Assembly (NCBI RefSeq): GCF_000150955.2
Contig: NC_011695.1
Location: 62,001-126,000, forward strand
Origin: Phaeodactylum tricornutum CCAP 1055/1
Taxonomy: Eukaryota > Bacillariophyta > Bacillariophyceae > Surirellales > Neidiaceae
Direction: 5' to 3'
DNA: 64,000 nt
Shown here: one piece after another, positions 29,815-38,701 of the stretch
Layout: each line of letters begins with the position of its first letter
Numbering within the stretch: position 1 is the first letter of the stretch
Position numbers and translations under genes: made by a program
The notes under the pieces: model-generated
What the model was told of the DNA's origin: nothing
Databases searched by the model: none
Seen by the model: only the letters and a program-made list of their open reading frames with translations

Positions 29815-31455
29815 TCATTCGTCTTCGTCGCCACTCCCGTTGGAGGAAACATCTCTACCGTCGCCTTCTTCCGAACCTGCTGCCGACGCACGGTCTGCAG
29901 GTTTATACAAATGATTCCATACCAAATGGGCCACACGAGTATCCTTGCTGGCCAGGGTTACCAGTCTGGATTGAATGTATTGAAAGGCGACTCGATTCGC
30001 ATCAGTCTTGGACAATTCTCGCAGCAGTTGCGTCGCGAGCAAACTAGCGTCGTTGCGACCGACAGTAGTTGTCACGGCCGGAACGAGGGCGTCGAACAAG
30101 CGCACGCGGATTGCTCCCGTGTCGTGTCCCAGCCGAATCGCCATCCGTGGCGCGTCCAATTCCACCAAGGGCACGAGGATGTCCAGCACGCGGTCCCGCA
30201 CTTCGGTGTCGACTGTTGCTTCGTAGCCCATGAGTAGTTTGAGTGGATTGACTCGCGTTACAACGTTGTGCACCGGATCAACATAGTCGATTGCATCCGG
30301 TCCCAGTCGTGGAATGTAGAGGCAATCGACCAGGCGAGACAACAGATTATCCGGCATGTGTACTAGGATTGCGCGCAACGTGGGAATCTCTTCGTCATCT
30401 TCGTGGATATTACCGACGACTCCGATCCGGGCCACGTTGATGAGTTCTTGCAAGACGTCTAGAACCATGAGCAGCACGTTGCGAGGGGTCGAGGGATCCG
30501 TCAAAGCATGTCCGAGCGGACCAAAGATGCTCCAGGCAGATTCCAAGTACGTACTGGCAACGGCGAGCAAGAATGCCTTGGAGATGTTTTCCATGGTGTC
30601 TTCCTTGGAGTCGTGCTGCTTGGCCAGGTACGCTCCACCAAATCCCCAACCACCGTTGGCTGTCCAGCCAAAGGATTCCGGATCCGGCACCACCGGACCG
30701 CCATCGGCTGTGTGGGGTCGATAAAAGAGTCGATCCACCGTACGTCGTTGACCGGAAACATCCCAATACGGAGCCAAGTGCAGCAGGACGTGCGCAGCGG
30801 CCAACGCCAGGTGGGTACCGGTGCCCGCCAAGGAGGAGTCGGTACCTTTGTATTCGAGGGGACGCTCGTACAGGCAGCCCCCCAGAATGGCCAGAATGTC
30901 CGGAACGTATATAAAGAGACGCAAATTGGCACCTACGTAGCTGAGATTGCGAAGAATAACGAGGATCACATCGAGTGTCTGCAAACTGGCCTGGTCGAGC
31001 AGTACACGGCGCGTTCCCAGCATTTGACGACAGTGGTGGAACCAAGCCGTTAATCGCGGGGTTGGTGCTTGAATCCAGGTGAGCTTGGATTTGAGCAAAA
31101 GCTCCTGTTTCGCTTGCGCGTTGTCCTGGACGTCTTTACTGTCTTTGTCTTCCGGTAGAATAATGTGCGGTTCGTTCCATTCCAGACATTCCTTGACAAT
31201 CTGCGCCAAAGTCTGCAAAAGAGAGTCCGAAGACATGGCGAAACTTGGATCGTGACTGAGCGAAAGCTTGAGCATATCGTTCAGTGTATCGTTGCGAGTT
31301 TCCTCGTTGGATAGCTTGTGGATGAGCTGCGCATCGCGTTCGACGGCGGCCTGGAGTTGGCGTTTGGTTTGCGCAGGATTGGTCGGAACGGGAGTACTGG
31401 AACGCGAACGTTTGCGAGAGTTCCCGTGGCTCGGAACCACGTCTTCGACATTCAT
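29815..31455 (-). CDS. Helical-repeat nuclear protein, BAF250/ARID1 C-terminal-like
   Basis: 546 residues; ATG at 31455. The N-terminus has a basic stretch (RKRSRSSTPVP) suited to nuclear import, then an alpha-helical, armadillo-like protein. The segment LDVILVILRNLSYVGANLRLFIYVPDILAIL resembles the C-terminal (BAF250_C) domain of ARID1 subunits of SWI/SNF chromatin remodellers, where an LRNLS motif is typical. Further helices (DRVLDILVPLVELDAPRMA, ATQLLRELSKTDANRVAF) continue the solenoid. The C-terminus is acidic and Gly/Ser-rich. No ARID DNA-binding domain is present, so if related it would be a stand-alone C-terminal half. The SWI/SNF link is inference; the gene itself is well supported. 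Confidence 0.7.
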   Translation of the reverse strand: MNVEDVVPSHGNSRKRSRSSTPVPTNPAQTKRQLQAAVERDAQLIHKLSNEETRNDTLNDMLKLSLSHDPSFAMSSDSLLQTLAQIVKECLEWNEPHIILPEDKDSKDVQDNAQAKQELLLKSKLTWIQAPTPRLTAWFHHCRQMLGTRRVLLDQASLQTLDVILVILRNLSYVGANLRLFIYVPDILAILGGCLYERPLEYKGTDSSLAGTGTHLALAAAHVLLHLAPYWDVSGQRRTVDRLFYRPHTADGGPVVPDPESFGWTANGGWGFGGAYLAKQHDSKEDTMENISKAFLLAVASTYLESAWSIFGPLGHALTDPSTPRNVLLMVLDVLQELINVARIGVVGNIHEDDEEIPTLRAILVHMPDNLLSRLVDCLYIPRLGPDAIDYVDPVHNVVTRVNPLKLLMGYEATVDTEVRDRVLDILVPLVELDAPRMAIRLGHDTGAIRVRLFDALVPAVTTTVGRNDASLLATQLLRELSKTDANRVAFQYIQSRLVTLASKDTRVAHLVWNHLYKPADRASAAGSEEGDGRDVSSNGSGDEDE

Positions 31456-32094
31456 CGACTAATGAGGCTACGTGAGAGGCAGAAACGGTCCTCACTCTTG
31501 GACACAACAATTCACAGTTACGGTTGACAATAATAAGGCAATTACATGCATTGACTGGGAATAGGGATGGATAGGTAGGCCGTGGGGGTAGCAATACGGC
31601 GGCGAACTGGAACTGCAAATGTACACGAAACGGTGCTCTGCCGCACTCGTCGTCGCACCAACCTGGTAGACTGACAGGCAACCCGCGTGTTTCTAGTCGC
31701 CGTGGAGCATTAGAGCAGTCTTCCGACCGACCGGTAGGAAGGACAGACTCGACGACGACATAAACATCTCGAATCATCTTTCGAAGGGAAACAAGATTCC
31801 GCTTTTGGTATTTGCCTGTGAGTTTCTACCACGCATCACACGAGTCACTATCAAGTACGTGTCGATGATGGTGCGGTACGGCTTTTGTGATTCTGTTATT
31901 GTGATCGTCTTGATGTTGCGTCGTCAACCACCACAACACAACAAACAACGAACGCCGACGGCTCCAACTACAAACTAACATAATACCTACGACACACGTT
32001 GCTTCGTTGTTAGACAGAGCGCTCCATTAGAAGACTGGGTTTTTGGTTTCCTTTTTGCAATTATCTTTTACGTTTTCCATTGCCTCGACGCGCC
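31456..32094. promoter_or_regulatory. Divergent promoter spacer, BAF250-like/lumen protein
   Basis: 639 bp between two start codons. No gene is supported. TTCACAGTTA at 31511-31520 is a weak variant of the shared motif. Confidence 0.45.
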
Positions 32095-32721
32095 ATGCTT
32101 TCCAGACTGCATTCCACAGCGCTACTGCTGACGGCTGTCGCTGGCTGGGTTCTTCTCTCGTCCAGCTGCGTGCAATCCTTTTCCGCCCCATCGTATTCCC
32201 GACGCGAAGCCGTGGCGGCAAGTATCGGTTGGACCACTGCCGTTCTGTCCCAACACAGTCCAGCGTGGGCGGTAGCCGCTGGACCTCCCACGAAAGAAGA
32301 TCTGGAACGGATCAGACTCGGACACGCGCAAATTGTCGATTTACTCGACAATTTTGAAGCCGCTACCACCGTATGTCGGGAAAATGGGGGAGAATGCAAG
32401 CGAGACGCCGAACCCATTCGGAAGGTACTCGGACTGCGATCCACCACGGATCCACTCTTTCAGATTGAAAAGGTTTTTAATAAAGTCAAGAATATGGATT
32501 TGGATCCGGACGCGCTGGAAGCATTTTTCGAAGCCAGTGAGGACTGGAATTCGGCCATGAGTCTCAGCAATTCAATGGCGTTTATTTCGCAATTTGGTGA
32601 GTACAACCCAGGCGGGGGTAAGGACGAGGTACTCAAATACCTCAATGAAAGTAAAAAGCAAGTCGTTGTTGCCGAAAAAGCCTTGAAGACAATCATGGGG
32701 AGCCTCGGCATTGACGGTTAG
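32095..32721 (+). CDS. Thylakoid lumen protein of unknown function
   Basis: 208 residues from the ATG at 32095. A signal peptide (ALLLTAVAGWVLLSSSCVQ) ends at SFSAP, the diatom plastid cleavage motif. A second signal follows with a twin arginine (36-37), a hydrophobic run and AWA (57-59) before VAAGPP, a Tat-type thylakoid-lumen signal. The mature part (about 148 residues) is all helical: TKEDLERIRLGHAQIVDLLDNF, a Cys pair (VCRENGGEC), LRSTTDPLFQIEKVF and a conserved-looking EYNPGGGKDEVLKYL. As I recall, plants and algae share a lumen protein with the STTDPLF and NPGGGKD motifs and no fixed function. A PsbQ/Psb31-like four-helix extrinsic photosystem II protein is an alternative. Location is more certain than function. 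Confidence 0.78.
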   Translation: MLSRLHSTALLLTAVAGWVLLSSSCVQSFSAPSYSRREAVAASIGWTTAVLSQHSPAWAVAAGPPTKEDLERIRLGHAQIVDLLDNFEAATTVCRENGGECKRDAEPIRKVLGLRSTTDPLFQIEKVFNKVKNMDLDPDALEAFFEASEDWNSAMSLSNSMAFISQFGEYNPGGGKDEVLKYLNESKKQVVVAEKALKTIMGSLGIDG

Positions 32722-32912
32722 GAAGCGGTACACAAAACAGTCAACCATACACAACCTCCTTGGGATGCGAACCTGGGGATGCTACTCTTTCTACAGACTT
32801 TCGCTACCCACCCAGACGTACCTATCTACACTTCAACCCGCGACACAAAAGCTAGTTATGGACTGTTTTACGTAGAGCCACTTGCATATATGCGCACGTT
32901 AGACTGGAGTGC

Positions 32913-32931
32913 CCCGGGAAAAAAGCCCGGG
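32913..32931. other. Strong GC hairpin between converging genes
   Basis: CCCGGG, a seven-base A-rich loop, then CCCGGG, able to form a 6-bp GC stem. It sits 21 bp beyond the stop of the HMG-CoA synthase/ketoacyl synthase gene and 191 bp beyond the lumen-protein stop, so it lies in a 3' UTR on either strand. Confidence 0.5.
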
Positions 32932-32951
32932 ATTCCTTCTGGTTGTTCTGA

Positions 32952-35900
32952 CTATTCAAATTGTGCCGTCGCGTAAAGCGCAAAGGCAACTTGACTGCCA
33001 AAGCCCGCCGCGAACCGCAATGCGTACCGACACGCGTACGGTCCACCCTTGGAAATATTCAAATTTCCCAAGTAGTCGTCCTTCACCTGGTAGTTCGGCA
33101 CCGCCGGGACTGTCTGTCGCATCAACACTTCCACCGCAGCCACGTCTTCAAACGAGACCCCCATAGGGTGTCCGGTAAAGCCTTTTGTATTCAGTATGAG
33201 TAACTTGCTCAATAATTCATCGCCAAAGGCCGTCCGCAACGAGGCGACCTCGTTGCCGGAACACGAACTGGCGTCGGTAGCGTGTGTGCACGTTTCGTGA
33301 GAAAAGTATACACCGTGCGTGGCTATTTCCGCCTTGCAGATTCCATGCACAATTTCAATATCGTTCAAAAATCGAATCAGTTCGGAACCAATGTGTTTGC
33401 GGTCCAACGCCGCTCCGTGGTAGGCGGAGTTGGAGTACTGAGTTGCCAACAAACGGGCCTTGACCTGAAACGGATACGGCGATAGTCTTTGACGTTCAAC
33501 CATACTCAGCTCTGTTTCGAGGACCATGCCGATACCGCCAGCACCCAGCAACATGCCCGATCGACGCTTATCGAACGGTAAAGCGGCGTCTTCCACAGTA
33601 GCAGCCGTAGTGGCGGCACCCAAAGCGCGGAATCCGGATCCTAACCAAGGCAACAGCGTTTCTCCCGAAGCATTGTCCCCGGCCACGACCACTACTCGTT
33701 GAGCACGTCCAGAAATTAGCATGTCTTGCGCCATGGCAATTGCCTGAGTCGTACCGGCACAGGCAGCATTGGTTTGCGTGTTGGGACCTCGGCAACCAGC
33801 CAACTGAGCGAGCTGAGCGTTGCCCAAGACAAGTACGCGGAACAAGAATTTGCGATCAAACTCGTAGGGTTTGTTTTTTGTTTCTTCCGATTCTGTTTCG
33901 CGTGCGCGAGCCACCAGTCGCGCAAAGGCGGCTTCGTCGTCGTCGGAAAGTTCGCGACTCGGCGATGCTCGCACCAATCGGTTCCGCAAGGCCGTAACCA
34001 GTCTAGTGGAATCCGCCGCGCCGACCGTTTTGGATTGCAAAAACCGCATAACCTCACCAACGGCCGCGTCCATGGCGGGAAAGCTGCTGGCGTAGACGAC
34101 TCCCGTCGAATCACGATAATGTTCCGGCAACATCCAGTCTTTCGGATCGTTGGATTTGCCGCAGACGAGTCCCGCATTTTTTAGGGCTTCCATGCCGGCA
34201 GCAACCGCAACTTGAGCGGCCACATCCATGGTTTGCGCCAAGCCCGCTGGTACACCGTAGGCTTCCGTCAAATTAAATGAGCCTAACTGTGCAGCCAATT
34301 GGATCACATCGGATTCCTTGTCTACCGGCACACGCTGAATGGCTCCATTTTTGGACTTTTTCAGCTGTACCACATTCTTGTCCAACATGTGTGCCTTAAC
34401 GCTTCCTGATACAGGAGTGATACACTGATCGCCACGGGTTAGTCGCTCCAGATTGTGTTCGGCAAACGGATGTTCCAATCCGGGCAAACCGGCAGCGGTT
34501 CCGGTAATGACACAGGCAATTCTACGCCGCGCTTCGGTGTGCTGATCGGCATTGCCTTCCCGCGTGCTGGCCAGAACCTGCAGTTTTCCCGTCACGGGCT
34601 GCGAGACGGAATCCCGTTTAGCTTCCCGCAGGACAATCGGTGGAGCCAAGGGGCTGCCGGGAGCGACGGTAAAGGTTGCGTCGAGGGGAACGCGGGAATA
34701 GGTGCGACGGAATAGCGCGTCAATGCCGTTTAAATAGTAGGTTCCGGGGAAAAGACGTCCCACGGTGGGATAGACGGGACTGTACGGGGCACCAGCTCGA
34801 TGCATGCGGGCGCGAGTTTCGAGTGCGTAGTCCAACTCACCCGGGTGTACCATCTCACGTGACGCCAGGCGCTCGGACAGGTTCATGGTGGTGGCCATGG
34901 ATTTTACCGTGAACTGGGACTGTTTCGTGGGAGTACGACTAACAAGGAACAAGAACAAGAATCTAAACGTGAGCCAACGCCCGGGATCTTTTCCGCAGAT
35001 GGATTCACAGGCACGTCACCAAACTTACACGGTCAATCGGTACATGGTTGCGAGGGCTCCGGATCCGTAGGAAAAGAGAACGATGTTTTTACCAGGCGTC
35101 AGTTCGTCCCGTGTTCCCGCCTGGTCGAGGAGTGAGGCCAAACCCAAAAACACGCTGGCGGTGTATGTATTACCAACGAGTTGACTGGCCACGTTGGCGT
35201 CGGCGAGACGCGCTTGCAAACTGGTTGCGGCCCGCTTCTTCAAGACTGCGTCCAATGCTCGATCGTTGTAGGTATCAGCGATCGGCACGTCCAACCACGG
35301 CGCGAGCGGATCGGGCTCGTCCTGATCGGCACTGGTCGATTCGTCCTTCTTTTCTTCCGCCGAGTGGCGTGCGTATTGCGCGCGTGCGTCCATGAGAAAG
35401 AGGCGGGCGTAGGATTTTTGCACGAGTTTGTTGTAGGGTGCGTGAAATACGAGGTAATCGGGTGATTCGGCCGTGAATTGTCTTCCACCGTGCGTGGCGC
35501 CGTCTCGGAGGGTGACTTTTTCGGTAAAGCGAGTGTAGACGTCTTCTAAAGCTTGATAGTAGCAAACCTGCGAGAGTGCGCCATCCACGGTTGGGTATTC
35601 CACGGTATGGTCGGGTTTGTAAAAGTCCCAAACGTTGGCGGCGTGCGTGGCTCGGGTCCGTGGGTCAAAGGATAAGGGCGCATCACGTCCCACGAGTATG
35701 GCAACGGCGCCAGCCCCACTAGTGGGTCGGGCGGGGCCGCGTGCGTAGGCAGCAATATCGGCGGCGACGACGATGGCGTAGCGGCCGTCCCATCCGTCCG
35801 ATTCGACCCACAAAAAGGCGTTGAGCAGGGCGGCGGTGCCTCCGTAGCATGCGTTGATAATGGTGGCGCCTTCAATATCGGTATTGTTGGGAAATAGATC

Positions 35901-36474
35901 CATGAGGAGTGTTTTGGTGGACTTGGACTTGTCGACGAGCGTTTCCGTTCCCACTTCGAGTCGTCCCACCAAGGCGGGGTCGATATTGTATCTAGCGAGC
36001 AGCAAAAAAGAGACGATAGGAAGGGAAAGTGTGGGATTGACGGTCTAGCAATGACGTACGACTTTCATCCAACCGCATGTATTCATGCGATACGGATATG
36101 GATAAGGATTCGAGTCCGGGTACTTACTTTTCCAACAAAGAGTGTACGACCGTCAAGCACAAGGAATTGACGTCTTCGGCATCTCCGGTAACGGCCAGGC
36201 CTTGTTGTCCCAAGCCGATGGTGTACTTGCCCTGGGGGACTCCGACGTGTTCCTCTAGTGCGGCTTGGGCGACGTAGGCGCGCGGAAAGTAGACTTCCAC
36301 GGCGAGAATGCCGACGTGTTTCTGTGTCGAAGGATCGTCCGGTGCGGTCCGCCCGAGCTCCTGCAAGGAGTTGTGGCTGAAGCGGTGACGAGCCGCCAAC
36401 GCGGCACCGGCAACCGTCGCTGCTCCCATAGCGAGGGCACTGGTAGCAGCGCTACTGCTGCCACTACTCGTCAT
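32952..36474 (-). CDS. HMGS: HMG-CoA synthase fused to a C-terminal ketoacyl synthase domain
   Basis: Three exons: 36474-36128, 35991-35029 and 34938-32952, giving 1098 residues. Exons 1-2 encode HMG-CoA synthase, which joins acetyl-CoA to acetoacetyl-CoA in the mevalonate pathway: GKYTIGLGQ, RLEVGTETLVDKSKS, catalytic C164 (NACYGGTAA), and FHAPYNKLVQKS with the active-site His. The second frame seems to stop at 35025, but the stop overlaps a GTAAGT donor (35028). A 90-nt intron ending TTCCTTGTTAG is in phase with exon 3, which opens with the missing HMG-CoA synthase C-terminus (SERLASRE...LFPGTYYLNGIDALFRRTYSR). A complete ketoacyl synthase of bacterial polyketide type follows, with C830 (NAACAGTT), H978 (THGVYFSHET) and H1027 (FTGHPMG). 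The first intron is 136 nt (GTAAGT to GCTAG). Residues 1-45 are Ala/Ser-rich and may be a membrane or targeting segment. I know of no such fusion. Confidence 0.88.
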
Positions 36475-37510
36475 GACGACGGAGAAAAGAGGGGAGAAGG
36501 GGTTTGGCGCAAATATCTGTGTTTTGATGATACCGGGCGTGTTGTACCGTGGTCTAGCGTGTTGTATCTTTTTTTTATCTTGTCCTGTGCTGTGCTACTC
36601 TATACGTTATGACCAGAAGAAGCCCCTCAGTCAACTCGGAAGTACACACACGCACACTCTTGTTGGCGGGTCGTTCGTTCGTTCGTTTGGTGTTGGGTTT
36701 CGACCGACCGGTATCGAACTTGTGTGACAGAGCATGTAATCTGTCCTTTTATGTTATTTGTGTACCCCCTACCTACCATATCTATAGGGTGGTAGGTAGT
36801 TGTCGTTCCATTTCTATTGTTCGACTCTTTTTGGTTGTAACTCTAGTCTAAGTGCCCTTGTCGTTATTAGAGGAAAATTGTACTTGGACAGCTAGAGAGA
36901 GACAGACATTGGTTTCGAATCTGTCAAGTGTACGGTATGCGTGGTGATTTGGGCCCACTACCGATCCGTGGTCCACCGCGCGGTTGACGGCGTGCAGCAT
37001 TGGCACTCTGGAGTAGGAGCCGTTGTCCCTCGCGCCCAAGTTGGCTGGTGGGCTTCGTGAACGGGAATAAGCACTTGCCCGTCGGAAAAAGCGGTGCCTG
37101 CTGCGCCCGTCCGCTGCACAACACCCACTCATTGGTAGTTCTGCACGCTCCCTCGAGCGCATACCGCTGCTGCCTTGGCTTTACTATTAGAAACCGAGCC
37201 AATCACAAACGAACCATAGCACGAATGCTCACCGAAACACGCACACACCACTTACTATTACACACTCGATTCGTCGATCGGACAACGTATAGACATACTC
37301 GTGATTTTTATATTATCCATTAAACTTTTTTCAACTTTGACGGCAGATTCTGGCTCCCATGAATGGGCACACACTGGATAACAAGAGGTTTAATGGAACA
37401 ACTTGTCCTCCGGTAACGAACGCGTGGTGACGCCGCAACAACACTATATCCAATAAATCGTCCCACTGTAGACGGCAGGCACGTACATACAACACGACTA
37501 CTACACTGCC
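36475..37510. other. Spacer upstream of HMG-CoA synthase, no gene seen
   Basis: About 1 kb without a supported gene. It contains short pyrimidine-rich runs and a (CGTT)n tract near 36663-36688. It should include the promoter of the HMG-CoA synthase gene and the 3' UTR of the EF-hand gene downstream. Short frames on either strand show no domain. Confidence 0.5.
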
Positions 37511-38109
37511 TTAGGATTGCATCAGCTCTTTGAATTCTTCGAAACTGATTTCTCCGTCTCCATTCGTATCTACTTCATCCATCATGGCATCGATCTCTTG
37601 TTCTGTCAGCGCTTGTCCCAACTTTTTCATCAATCGTTTGAGTTCTTTCCGATCAATAGCTCCTGACCCGTCCGTATCGAACACGGCAAAGGCGTCCCGG
37701 AGTTCCTTTTCCGGATCCCGGTGTCCAATCCGGGACTTCATCAGAATCAAAAATTCGTCAAAGTCGATTTCGTGATCGCCGTTGTCGTCTACCGAGGAGA
37801 TCATCTCGATCAACTCCTTTTCCGTAGGATTCTGACCCAATTTTTGCATCACTTGTTGCAGTTCGTGAATCTCAATAGTGCCTGACGAGAAGAAGCAACA
37901 AGACATTAGCAATCGCCAAAGAACGCACGGTACCGGCTGCGTCGCACAGTGAAAGCGCCACGACACCTCCCAAGATACTTTCGAATCCGCAACACAATGC
38001 GAGGCAAACACTCACCGTCTCCGTTTATATCAAACATGGCAAAGGCTTCTTTGAGATCCGCCACTTGTTCTTCGGTTAATCCGCTGGCTGCGGTAGATTC
38101 CGTCGACAT
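37511..38109 (-). CDS. Calmodulin-like protein with four EF-hands
   Basis: Two exons, 38109-38016 and 37881-37511, giving 154 residues. The 134-nt intron runs from GTGAGT to CGTCAG. Four EF-hand loops are complete or nearly so: [36 protein letters not shown] and [12 protein letters not shown]. The second loop has His and Glu at positions 6 and 7, unusual for calcium binding, so it may be weak. A short Ser/Thr/Ala-rich N-terminus precedes EF1. A calcium sensor role is expected; centrin-like or calmodulin-like targets cannot be separated by eye. The intron splits the Gly codon at position 6 of the first loop, exactly as in the calmodulin gene 4 kb away. It is divergent from phosphoglucomutase. 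Confidence 0.93.
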
Positions 38110-38701
38110 GCTTCTATTGTAGGAATCGGAGGAAAAAGAAAAGGGCTAGAATGAATACTGCGCGAAATAAATGGGGCTAGTTTCGACAAAAGCCAGTGTG
38201 AACGGAGTTCGTTCTTAACGATAGGCTCGGTACGTATGGTAGTTATGGTACGTAGATGCGGTATTTCCTGCCGAATATTGGAAGGTGTCCCGGTGAAAGC
38301 GATCGCGCTCGTCCGGGCGTTCCGCACCGCTGCCAGCGTCGTCCACCGCCGTCTGTCGTTAGCAGAGTAGGCTACGACGCGACAAGGGTGAGAACCCAAC
38401 TGTCCCGATGACCCAAATAAGTAAGTGGTGAGAGCCGAAAATGACCCGTCGTCGCCGCAGCAACGTCTCGAACTAGCGGCTCTCTGGCGTCCTTTCCGTG
38501 AACCAGTTTACAGCTACAAGACTCACTGGAAATACCCGGAAATTGTGAGTTGTGGAGACTTGGGTCCATTTGGATAACGATCGATCGATCGCTCGCTGGG
38601 GAACTTTCCCACACGGAACGTTTGGGACGCCTCTGGCGAGGAACTCGACTTTCGGCTGACCATTGTCCAGCGTGTCGGGTTCTAGAGTGGGGTGCTGTAC
38701 C
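38110..38701. promoter_or_regulatory. Divergent promoter spacer, EF-hand/phosphoglucomutase
   Basis: 592 bp between two start codons. Open frames here lack homology. A (GATC)n-like run, GATCGATCGATCGC, sits near 38579-38592. No further element could be named. Confidence 0.45.

Noticed and set aside
30508-31053. 181-codon plus-strand frame opposite the BAF250-like gene
   Set aside because: Shadow of the minus-strand gene; no recognised motif.
32952-35027. Reading HMG-CoA synthase and ketoacyl synthase as two separate genes
   Set aside because: The HMG-CoA synthase C-terminus lies in the same exon as the ketoacyl synthase, the putative second gene lacks an upstream ATG before that region, and the stop coincides with a consensus splice donor in correct phase.
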